This document shows, piece by piece, positions 26,831-36,870 of a stretch of DNA of 64,000 nucleotides. The notes beneath the pieces are model-generated. The model made no database searches, had not been told where the DNA came from, and saw only the letters and a list, made by a program, of their open reading frames with translations. The position numbers and the translations under genes were made by a program. How positions within the stretch are numbered: position 1 is the first letter of the stretch; each line of letters begins with the position of its first letter. Origin of the DNA: Solea solea (taxonomy: Eukaryota; Chordata; Actinopteri; Pleuronectiformes; Soleidae); assembly GCF_958295425.1 (NCBI RefSeq), contig NC_081146.1:10117485-10181484 (forward strand). The letters are read 5' to 3'.

Positions 26831-28414
26831 AGGAGGACACCCCCCCTCCACACACATACACATACAAAGCAATGATAACAATCCGATTTATCATTTTGTC
26901 AAATGTGTCCTTTAATCGTGGAAGCTTGGAATGAATGCGAATGTATTTCACAACTTTGTTCTTAAGCATTTTAATGCAATATTTTTTTTAATATTTTAAT
27001 AAAAATAGAGTGGGATGTATTGTTTTTTTGTTGCCCATTTGTTTACGTTGAATGGTAACAGTAATGTAAAAACAGCCGTTACAAAAAGAATATCTAGAAA
27101 CAAGAAATGGACTTTGAAAGTGAAATAACAGATTTGACGATTAAATGATGATATACCGCCACCTGCTGGACAAATGGCAGAATCATAGATTTTCATTTGT
27201 GCTCATGACAAAAAAGTCATATATATCTTATTTAAAAATGTAATTTAACCTTGTGAGTGAGTGACTAAGCAGAACAGAATTATATAAAATGTCATGTTAC
27301 GTTTATGCGGGTTTGTTTAGATTTTTCTTTTCCAAAAGTGCATGTTTACTGACAACACAACAACAAACAACAACAACATGAGTGTCTTAGACAAAATAAA
27401 CATTAGAAATAATCTCCCCATTTGAAATTGCTTACAGTATTTAGCAATGAAGTAAAACTGGTTGAATTCTGCAGTGTTGGATATTATCATTTAACATTTC
27501 TCTCTCTCTGAACCTGTGAATGTGAGACTGTTTTATCGCTCAAGGTTGCAGCAGGCTCGCTGCTCAAGGACTCTCCATCCCAAACAAAAGCTCTGCGACT
27601 GCGAGTCAGTCTGACAGCAGCAGATTCCGTGTGAAAAGACATTTCTCTCTTTCCTCCTTTCACGCCACAAAGCTAAGATGGTTTCTGCACCACTTACAAT
27701 GCAGAGCAGTGGATTCTGGAACACAAGCAGCACAATGCTCTCTGGTGAACTCTGTCATATTTTGGGTATGAGAGAGAAAAAAAATCTGCATACAAATGTT
27801 CTTCCCTGTAAAATTAGAGGTTGCAGAGGTTAAAGATGTGAGCTTTCATCTGTGCACCATTATAAATGTGCTGCAGCAGAGTATTCTTTATGTGTGAAGT
27901 ATGTGGGCTTTGAAGGTTGTACATTTACAATGAGCCACGGCTTATTGGCGTCTCTTATAAGACTGTTATTGTACATATTGCCACATGAAATGCGGGAAAC
28001 AAAAGAGGAAATTAACAACCAAATCATGACGTGTGCAGACGCTGAGGCTCAGTTCTGCTTTTCTTGCTGCTACTACTGCTTATGCTGCCTTTATTGTTTA
28101 TGTTGTTTTATACTTTTATATAGCTTTCTGTAACTAGATGGAGATGCTATTCGACCCTGACTGTAATGTGGGATATATGTCTGTTTATATGTTTATATAT
28201 ATATCAAAATATACAGATATATATATAAATGTACTGCATTCAAATAATTTCAAAACCGTCCATCTGAATGCACAACGATTTATCTTGTAACACCAAAATT
28301 CCCTAATGGTTATTAAATGTTTACCAATGCAGAAAGAATATTTACTGTAAGTGTCAAAAAAGAACGGTCATTCATTGTCTACCACTTTATTCCCAGGTAC
28401 ATACAGTTCTATAG
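26831..28414. other. Intergenic between osbpl3 promoter and spmip4
   Basis: No gene seen. I looked specifically for a cytochrome c coding exon, since CYCS lies here in human, and found no CxxCH context. Contains TA-rich stretches near 28180-28225. Confidence 0.45.
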
Positions 28415-28751
28415 AGAGGTCACCAGTTCATTAGATGACCAACACATGGAGACAAACCGTTCACTCTCACGTCACAATCAAATTAGAATGTCCAATTAAC
28501 CTCTACATGTTTTTGGACTTGCACATTCTCCCCATGTATGCATGGGTTTCTCTGGGTTCACCGGTTTCCTCCCACAGTCCAAAAACATGCATATTTGGGG
28601 ATTGGGTAAATTGAACACTCTAAATTGACCATGAGTGTGAGAGTGGATGGTTGATTGTCTCTATATGTGGCCCTGTGATGGACTGGCGATCTGTCCAGGG
28701 TGAAAACTGCCTATCGCCCTATGTCAGCTGGGATTGGCACAGCACCCCTGC
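28415..28751. repeat. Repeat A, two partial copies head to head
   Basis: A plus-oriented fragment (28415-28519, through TACATGTTTTTGGACTT) abuts a minus-oriented one (28520-28751, from GCACATTCTCCCCATGTATG to TCAGCTGGGATTGGCAC). The two share the TTTTTGGAC/GTCCAAAAACATG segment in opposite orientation. Confidence 0.8.
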
Positions 28752-28847
28752 CCTCTGTATTTTTGCTGTAAAACCCAGCCAAAGTTTCAAATTCTAAATT
28801 GTTGCTCACTCAGGAAATCTCTGACATAAAATCCACATTTTTTCAAT

Positions 28848-28853
28848 TTTATT
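28848..28853 (-). terminator. spmip4: Candidate poly(A) signal of spmip4
   Basis: AATAAA on the minus strand about 240 bases past the spmip4 stop codon. Position fits a short 3' UTR. Confidence 0.45.
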
Positions 28854-29094
28854 TTTCTATTAAAATGTGATACAATTCTAGCCATTGGATACGGGTTTTA
28901 TGCTTTTTTTAAGGTAATGCAAACGTATATTGCAAATTGAAAAGTCTCCACACTGTGTAAAACTGAGGAATTAAACTTAAATTTGGATGAAATTCAGTGC
29001 TGTTAAGTGTCACATGTCAAGTTGTCTATGTAGTGGTTTCATGCAAATATTTAAAATAATAATAATGTTGTTTTTTTCCCATAGATTGCTGAGA

Positions 29095-31111
29095 TTATCC
29101 ATGGAGGTAGCAAGAGTTGATCCCATAAAAGTTGTGTTTTCTCCCTGTGACAACATTGTCTCTCAGGTTCACATCAGCATATGTGATAGAGTTGTTAAAT
29201 CTGTGATGGGCTGACGACTTACTGAAGGAATTCTGAAGCTCCAGGAGACTTTGAGCTGCATTTATTCCACCCACAGTCCCAGTTCTGTCCTCTGGGCGAA
29301 TGCCAGGCAGGCCTGCAGGCCATGGCAGTTGACTGTGGCTTGACACATTTCTTTCAACTTCAAATTCTGGCTTCTTGATGCATGGTTCACCACAGAGTTC
29401 AGTCAGACTGCTCAAATCTCTGTCGGGAAGTGGGCGGCTGTAAAACTCCAGCCTCTCGGTGTCTGCAGTGTTTCCCTCTTGGTTGTTCTGTGACGTAAAT
29501 ACTTGCACGGGACTTTTATCAAACCAAATTGTGGAGTTTTTGAGTGTGTGCTCAGCTTGCAGTTTACGTGAGTCCTTGTGAGACAGCTCAGCTGTCTGTG
29601 CTTCTGTGGAGCCAATGCTGTTCCCTGACTGACTGTGGCCCTTTGGATTTAAATCCGCCTCCTCATTATGCTGAGCTGTGATCTCCTGTGGCCTCTGTTG
29701 CTTTCGAGTTGCTGTAGCTGTGTCTTTCTTCAGAGCTAAAGATGGATTTAGGAATCCAGCAGCAGTGGCACTGCAGGTGCTGCTCACAGAGCTCCCCTCT
29801 CTTCTTCTACATGCTTGGTTTGGTTTAGAGGGAACAAACAAAGGATGAGATTTTTGTCTCTGTGGTGAGAAAAGGAGAAAATATTGTTAGGATTAATTAA
29901 AACTTGAAATGATTAGCACACAGTGTTTCTGTACCAAGGTTGTAGTGTGTGAATTCACCCCAGTGGAGCCATTCATTTTTTCCTTGAAGTCATCTATTAT
30001 CAGAGGATTTGCTCGTCCACATTCTGTAAAAATATTGTATTTAAATAACAGTTAATTATGTTTATTTATTTATTAAATATATAGTGTTTAGGTTTTATTA
30101 CCTGTGAAGTGCGTTTGGTAAGAGGTGACCCACTGTGTCCTCTCCATATTTTTTTGACATGTTGCTGCATGAGAAAAATCCCAGAGCCGAGGTTTAGGTT
30201 TGGGCAGCACTTTGTTTGGAGGAGTGGGGCAGAACACGGCTTTTTCTCCCTTCAGTGGCTTTATTTGAATGAGGAGGTTGTCACAAGTTACTTTATGTGT
30301 TGCTTAACTTCATTTACAACATGAAACATTACATTTTAATACTCACATCCAAGAAGCCATGTTTTCCAGCAGCCTTCTTTCTGCTTTTCATTGGTAATGC
30401 CAAGATTTCATGTCTATATGGACCTCCTTTGAATGGAAATAAAAACATCTAAATGACTTATCTGGAAATATTCATTCTAATTACCCTCATTGCCCACTTT
30501 TACCAAAGGTTTTGCTCTTTAGTGTGATGTCTGGTGCACAATTTGGGGTGAGATGGTTGGTCTCTGTGCCATATGAAGAGTGGAAGGATGGGAACATTGC
30601 AAACTGGGAGATGTGGGATGCATAGGGATGTTCCTTTGTACTTGCAATTTTTGTCATTTCCTCCCTGGGAAAAACACACAAACATGAACTGTATCTAAAG
30701 TTTGACAAGAAAATATGGAGCCCTTAAGTTCATCACTCCATCTGTTCATGCAAGTACTCACGCCATATTTATATCAGTTGGTTTCGGTATACTGAGAAAA
30801 GAAGCACAACATGAATTATATGTGAAATGACTATAATATTACTATTATGACAAATTATCAGCTACTCACAGCTGGTCATTGAGGCGATGTTTATTTTTCT
30901 TCCTACATGTATTGATGTAATGTGCTTGATGCCTGTGAAGGTAAATAAATATAATATTATAATAAAAGGCAACATTTAACTCATTACACTTAAATATGGG
31001 ATGTTAAACTCACTCAGGTATGACGTTGCCTTCATAGTCACAGTGAAAATGGCCATTTACACCAGGTAGGACGCTGTGGTTTAGCGAAGACACAGGCTCC
31101 ATCTGGCTCAT
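29095..31111 (-). CDS. spmip4: SPMIP4 (C7orf31) homologue, sperm microtubule inner protein 4
   Basis: Eight coding exons, 5' to 3': 31111-31014, 30932-30870, 30791-30762, 30664-30504, 30426-30347, 30258-30102, 30023-29959, 29859-29095. All have canonical borders and phases that close to a 472-aa protein (human about 590). Recognised by collinear matches to C7orf31: LIPKPTDIN, EHPYASHISQFAMFPSFHS, GGPYRHEILALPMKSRKKA, ERTQWVTSYQTHFTE, NPLIIDDFKEKM, QKSHPLFVPSKP, and the C-terminal LLELQNSFSKSSAHHRF ... LRDN ... GRKHNFYGINSCY. SPMIP4 proteins are reported inside doublet microtubules of sperm flagella; expression should be testis-biased. The large last exon carries a rapidly diverging low-complexity middle before the conserved tail. 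Start at 31111 is favoured because an in-frame stop occurs in the likely 5' UTR exon. Confidence 0.88.
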
Positions 31112-31431
31112 ACTGGAAAGACTGGTGCAGAGAGGATGAAACACTGAGGAGGGAACAATATATGAGAACTACAAAGACATTAAACCAGATGTTTGGTTGA
31201 ACTTGGTGCCAAATGATTGAGATGTAAATTGTGACAGTGCTAAGATGGAAAGGACAATTCAACAGGTGGTCCCGCACTCTTACACAATCATTCTTCTTCA
31301 CATAAGAAATACTAAGTTTAATGCATGAGTACACAGCATTACGTCTTAAGTTATAGAGTCAATAAAACTGCAATGTTGTTTTTCCGTTTCTCAAGAAATT
31401 GAATGGTGATAAAGAAGAAATACATTTTTAC

Positions 31432-31609
31432 CGTCTCTTGTGAATGGTGAGAAACTATCCAGAGAAGGTTTCTTTTTTCATCCTTGTCATGCAGATAATA
31501 TCAGCAGTCTCCTTGGTCCGGGTGGACAAAGGTGGAAACACTGATGGTTCCATCGATAGGACTGGTCTCCCTCGTCTTTGCTTGCAGTCTGTGAGGTAGG
31601 TCGGAATTC
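31432..31609 (-). other. spmip4: Possible 5' UTR exon of spmip4
   Basis: Bounded on the minus strand by a good acceptor (TGGCTGTCCCAG|GAATTC) and a donor (GAGACG|GTAAAA). The next acceptor is at 31122, just before the start-codon exon. In the frame that joins spmip4 it has a TAG and no later ATG, so it would be non-coding. Confidence 0.4.
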
Positions 31610-33971
31610 CTGGGACAGCCAGAGTGACAGGGTTACAATGAACAATGGCATCCGTGTGACTGAGTGACACACAATCCAACCCACAGCACAGTGTGTGTGA
31701 GCAGATGTGTGGCTTAAAAAAACATCCCTTTTAAACATCCCAAAATAAACAATAAAGCAATATCACATAATAGTTTGCCGAGTACTTGTGACTTTTGAAA
31801 GTCATTTTAATCCTGCTGTGCATTTTTGGAAACTTTAGACATCATATTGTGCTGCTGTGCGATTATCAGAGTATGTTCATATCCAGCGGGCAATCACTGC
31901 ACGCTGCTGCACATCACCCAGTTATCAAGTGTGGATCTGATAATATTACACGGTCACAGTTTGGTGAACTCATACAACTAAGTCTGGGGTGAGATGGAAA
32001 TCCAGCTGGCGCTGACCGGCACATGCTGACACCAGATACAAGCTGTGTGTATGCAGGCAGTGTTGAGTTACTGTACAAGAGTCATGTTTCATTGTCTCCA
32101 TTTCTATGCAACATAGGAAGAGTGACACATCATCCAGCCTTAGTCAGTACCACAAAACCTGTGAAAGGAAAGTTTCAGGGACAATTAGGATACAATTTCC
32201 ACTTGCAAAGAATCATGATTTAGACATTTTGTGCTCATTTTGTGGAACACGTTCTTTAACGAAGCACTGGCTGACTAAATGTGCACTCTCCATGGTGCTG
32301 GGTTACTTTATTCCTCGTCTTTAGCGGGAATAGACACGTACAACTCTAAACTAGACTCTGATTAAAGTTAAAATGATCCACTATACTAAAAGACCAATAT
32401 AAAAAACTATATTCCAACGAAAAAGAAGAGCATGTGTCAGAAAAGTTCATAAAACTTTTCAAAGGATGCAGACTTGTTTTAATCCTCACACTCAATTTGA
32501 TGAAGAAGAAAATCGAGAGACCTCATTGTGTCAGACTAAACGGAATGAAGTGAATTTAACCCTTAGAACACAGAGAATTTGGCTGCTTTTTTTCCATTAC
32601 TATGTTTAAACGTACAGTATATACAGAGGCCATAAGAATGTGCAATATAAAGTGTCTTATATCATTTTTACTTAGAAAAAAATGATTTTGACCAACGATA
32701 TAAACACAAGTGAGCAAAAAGTACTCAAAATAATTAGAATCCGATTGAATTTGTGAAATGTGGAAATACATCACAGTTCAAAGATCACTGCTTGACTCGT
32801 TTTTATAAACAAAAAGGAAAGGAAAATGGTCTATTTTGTAACTTCTGCACAATTATTGCTACTTAATATCACTACTAAAAAAATTATATAAAATGAATCA
32901 TAACTTTGACTCAACAACACATAAGAGCACGACAACTTTACCAAAGGTGGGATTTGGTACAGATCTGCGCTAAGGGTTGAATAAATCCAGAAAACAATGT
33001 TTTATTTAAGTTCCAGAAAACTTTATATCTCAATAATTTACCATAACCTCAAACATTGTGGTCAAATAAGATGCAGTCCAAAAAATGCACCTGATCTGCT
33101 CCCCATCAGAAACCTGAAAACTGCACCATAAACGAGTTGTCAATCAACACACAGCCAAGACTGATAATCAATGCAGCTGCCTGTTCACGCACATGACAGG
33201 GTCTGCTTTCCAAGCAGCAAACCTCGCCTTGTTTGTTGACCCTCACAAGAACCACATTTTGCATTCTGCTTTTTTTAATTGGGATTCCCAAGAGACCGTG
33301 TCCAAAGTCTCTGCAAAACACCAAAGTGTTATCAAGCAGCCCGGACTAAGTCCAGTAACCAATTACCCACTCTGCCCCAGAGGAACTGCCGTGCTCTGGA
33401 TTACTTTTCCTGCTGCTGCATTATAAATGTGCAGCAGCCAGCAGTGATTTCCTTAACATTAACTTATTGTGCAAATTCAGTTTAATGTGTAATGCCTACA
33501 GAGTTTTACACACCAATTGGATGCCAATACTTACTTATCTCATCAATAACATCAGAAATACTGTGACTAATTCATTTATCCATCACCCTGGGGAAAAATG
33601 TGTGATATTGTTTATTTTCTCCTTTCATGCTGCAAATTGCAGGTTAACCCCATGGGTTACAAATCCTATCCGAGGTTCCCAAAATATGCTTTGGGAACCA
33701 CAGATCTGCTGAATCCACTTGTTTGTTTTGGAGAATTATATTTGTTACACTTTTATGAAGGAAGGTAAACACAATATAAACCAATAGAACAGTAAGAGAC
33801 AGGAAACTGAATCTAAATAAAGGAAGATTTGATTTTGTCACGTGGCCATTGTGGCATGTCGTCACACTAAAATAATTAATTGAGGGTTGTGTCTCATTTC
33901 CTTCTGAATTATGAGCACAAAAAAACTTTTATAGGTTATTTTCTGATTTCCTACCCGCAAACTAAGGTTGG
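31610..33971. other. Intergenic, nothing recognised
   Basis: AT-rich sequence on both strands; scattered short open frames only. No LINE or MITE signature that I can name. NPVF, which flanks C7orf31 in human, was looked for by its RFamide motifs and not seen. Confidence 0.4.
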
Positions 33972-34176
33972 TTAAGTTTGCGTGACTTCAGCTGCTATAG
34001 GTTCAGGTAAAAGGTTGTGGTTGTAACATGAGCTGCTGTGATCTGTGTCAGACTCAGTGTGTGGACCCCCAACGTCCTCCACTATCTTGATGCAGTTTTC
34101 TGCTTGGCTCAGCTCGTAATCTGTCATTTCCACATCGCCACTGGAGCCGACGTCCACACTCTTTCTTTCATGCCAG
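33972..34176 (-). CDS. Unassigned 3'-terminal coding exon
   Basis: On the minus strand a strong polypyrimidine/acceptor (TTTTTATCTAATTCTCAG) precedes 68 open codons ending in TAA: WHERKSVDVGSSGDVEMTDY, then ELSQAENCIKIVEDVGG, a DTDHSSSCYNHN segment and a PEPIAAEVTQT end. The composition is acidic and soluble, like a cytoplasmic tail. Entry phase needs two bases from a previous exon. I could not find that exon between here and pde11a, nor identify the family. It could be the end of a small gene lying between spmip4 and pde11a, a nested gene, or a relict. Confidence 0.4.
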
Positions 34177-34317
34177 CTGAGAATTAGATAAAAAAAGATG
34201 AACCTGCTCTTCAAAACACGCAGCTCTGGAGAATATCTCATTGATTTCATGTTTTATATATTTATAAAAAAAGTCATTTCACAATGGCAGAGTGTGGCCA
34301 CGTGTGAGTGTGTACTT

Positions 34318-34520
34318 GTATTTGTTACCTCCTTCGGACCGGGCATAAACCCTGACCTTGTCAGGACCTGCAGTCCTCATGGAGACCAAAACCCGGTCCT
34401 ACTAATTTCTAAAGGAACTGTTTACGTTTACGGCTATTTTAATTGGTTAAGGATAGAGTTAAGTTGAGAGATAACGCTTTGTTTAGTCTGTCTAAATGAA
34501 TGGAAGTCAATACAGTGTCC
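34318..34520 (+). repeat. Teleost 'GACCTTGTCAGGACC' interspersed repeat
   Basis: Contains ATAAACCCTGACCTTGTCAG, CTCATGGAGACCAAAACC and GAATGGAAGTCAATACAGTG in the order seen in a widespread fish repeat. Confidence 0.6.
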
Positions 34521-35374
34521 AACGATGAACTGTCTGTCTGTGAAAAAGGAACGTTATTGTACTTTTCCAACCACAAGGCCACTTTTTCTCTCCTAAATGG
34601 ATAATACTTAAATGCACATCATATCCATGTACAGTAACTTCTGCTGACGGCAACAATGGTTTCTACTGATTTAGTGCGATTGCTGTATGTTGTTTTTTAT
34701 TATTCCTTTGTTACTTGTCTGTTAACTAGTTCCACATACTTCAACATAGAAAACATGCAGCTCAATTAGGACATTGCTGCTACTTTTCTGATTGGAATAT
34801 TTCAGTTTCCAAACTATTCAATGTTTTTTTTTGCACATTTTTCCCTCTTGAAATTAATTGACAACTTCAAACTTCAAAATACTTCCAAAACAGATTTTGG
34901 ATATATTTTCTACTTCCAATCCCTTATTTTGCACAAATGTTCAACTTCTTTGTAAACATTCAGACATTCAATTAGAAAGACTGTCTCCAGCTTGAGTAGA
35001 AGGCAGCAATCATACACTACAGTTTTCTTCATAAATTGCCTTCTTTAGTTTAGACTATTATCACATTTCATTTCTTAGGAAATGAAACGTGGGAATAAAT
35101 GCACCTGTTTAGATGAACGAGTTTGCACAATTTGGTGCAGATTCTCGGATTTGTTTCCCTTCTTCCCCCCCCCCTCTATTGCTCGACAAAAGAACGACAC
35201 AGGTATGAGCAGGACTGTTTAACCTTGACTCAGGTATGGACTCCACTGAGTGCAATTATCGTCTTTCACTGTTATCATTCTCTCTCAGTCAATTCAGTCA
35301 CACCATGTGTCCCTGAGTTATTCAGAGTTATTCAAAAGGCAAGACAGCCAGAGCTGCTTTTCATACCTTCATAG

Positions 35375-35383
35375 TCTGTCTGC

Positions 35384-35438
<55 letters not shown>

Positions 35439-35489
35439 GCTGTCTATCTATCTGTCTATATATCTGTCTATCTATATATCTATCTATCA
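35375..35489. repeat. (TCTG)n(TATC)n microsatellite
   Basis: TGTC units grade into TATC units with late interruptions, about 0.7 kb upstream of pde11a. Confidence 0.95.
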
Positions 35490-35744
35490 TGCATGCTGTG
35501 GGTGTATAGCTACTCCTTCATTGTTTATTCATACTACATTTCATACAGACATAGTTGGCATAAGTCAATGGAGATATTCATACATTATAAAGTATGTGCT
35601 TTGCATGTATGTTTTTTATGAAACATCAAATTCGCCCTGGGTTTTGATTGGAACCCCGCAGAGTCCCTGGTGTATATGGAATAAAAAGAGAGAGTGAAGC
35701 ATGCCCTGCAGTTTCTCTCTCTCTCTCCCTCTTTTTTTTCTGGG

Positions 35745-36096
35745 GAGAATATATAGGCGCAGTGTTTTTCTACACCAGAGACTCTTCAGCTCAATCTCTC
35801 ATGACTGACAGGTGTAGCTCCTTTAGCAGGCGTCATCAATCCGGTCTCAGATAAACTGAATATATTAGACCACTTCTGCTTATATAGTGTTTGAAGGAAG
35901 GAAGATCATGGATGGACTGGTATTTTTTTTTAATATATATATATGGGGTGAATGAATACGTGTTGTTGAGGACATCACTTCTTTGACAAGCTCGTCTGCA
36001 GCCGCCACAACCCCACCTCTTCTTCTCCTCCACCACCATCAAGTCTTCTTCTCCAACACTTGAGAGACTCATTTGTCTCTCACAGCAGCCTTCACC
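35745..36096 (+). promoter_or_regulatory. pde11a: pde11a 5' flank / 5' UTR candidate
   Basis: A TATA-like GAATATATAGG (35748-35757) follows a CT-rich tract; transcription could start about 25-30 bases later. A second TA-rich word lies near 35930. The sequence becomes CpG-rich from about 36000 through exon 1. No ATG in frame with the gene is favoured before 36097, though MSLTAAFT could extend it in frame from 36073. TSS not proven. Confidence 0.35.
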
Positions 36097-36870
36097 ATGA
36101 CAACATTTGACTTCTCGGATGTAGAGGCGTTTTTGGACTGCCACCCGGATCTCTTCGAGGAGTACCTCGTTCGAAAGGCGAAATGTGATCAGGTAAGCAG
36201 GTGGTTGAAGGAGCATCAGCCGTCGAAGGGGGCCACGGCTGAGGAGAAACGCGGCGCTGCCAGAGACCCTCTCTGGCCCAGCAACCCAGACGGGTTCCGG
36301 CGCAGGTCGTCCCACATGGAGCTGCGACGGAACTTCGCCAGGTCCAAAGCCACCACCGCACACCGGACCTACGACGAGCACGTCAGCCTGATCGAACACG
36401 AGTCCCAGTCCAGCATGAGGCGCCGCGCGCTCCTGCGTAAAGCCAGCTCTCTGCCTCCGACCACCGCGCACATCCTGAGCGCGCTGCTGGAGTCCAGGGT
36501 GAGTGTGCCACAGTACGCATCCAGCGCCATCGACTACAAATACAGACTCAAAGAAACCAACGAGAGGGAGTTTTTCCTGGAGTTAGTGAAGGACATCTCC
36601 AACGACTTGGACCTGACGAACCTGAGTTATAAGATATTGATCAACGTGTGTATCCTGGTGGACGCAGACAGGTGTTCGCTTTTCCTGGTTGAGGGACCCG
36701 CGCATAAGAGGACACTGGTGTCCAAATTCTTTGACGTGCACTCTGGCACCACAGTCAGACCGTCCTCCAGCACACTCAACTCCAACGAAGTGCAGGTGCC
36801 GTGGGGGAAAGGGATCATCGGGTATGTGGCAGAGCATGGAGAGACTGTAAACATTCCAAATGCATATGAG
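36097..36870 (+). other. pde11a: pde11a exon 1: regulatory N-terminus and start of GAF-A
   Basis: 258 codons. Carries the PKA-type site [14 protein letters not shown] (residues 67-80), then [20 protein letters not shown], which is almost invariant in the family, and the start of GAF-A ([19 protein letters not shown] onward, then [12 protein letters not shown] and [19 protein letters not shown]). Locally CpG-rich, consistent with a promoter-proximal exon. Ends in phase 0. Confidence 0.95.

Noticed and set aside
31014..31334. 98-codon minus frame through spmip4 exon 1 in another frame
   Set aside because: The frame that joins the downstream spmip4 exons is the one starting at 31111; this one is a shadow.
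33106..33324. 72-codon minus frame
   Set aside because: Overlaps two plus frames of similar length; no domain or splice logic.
35836..36471. 211-codon minus-strand open frame
   Set aside because: Antisense to the GC-rich pde11a exon 1; its openness follows from the sense codon bias. No homology.
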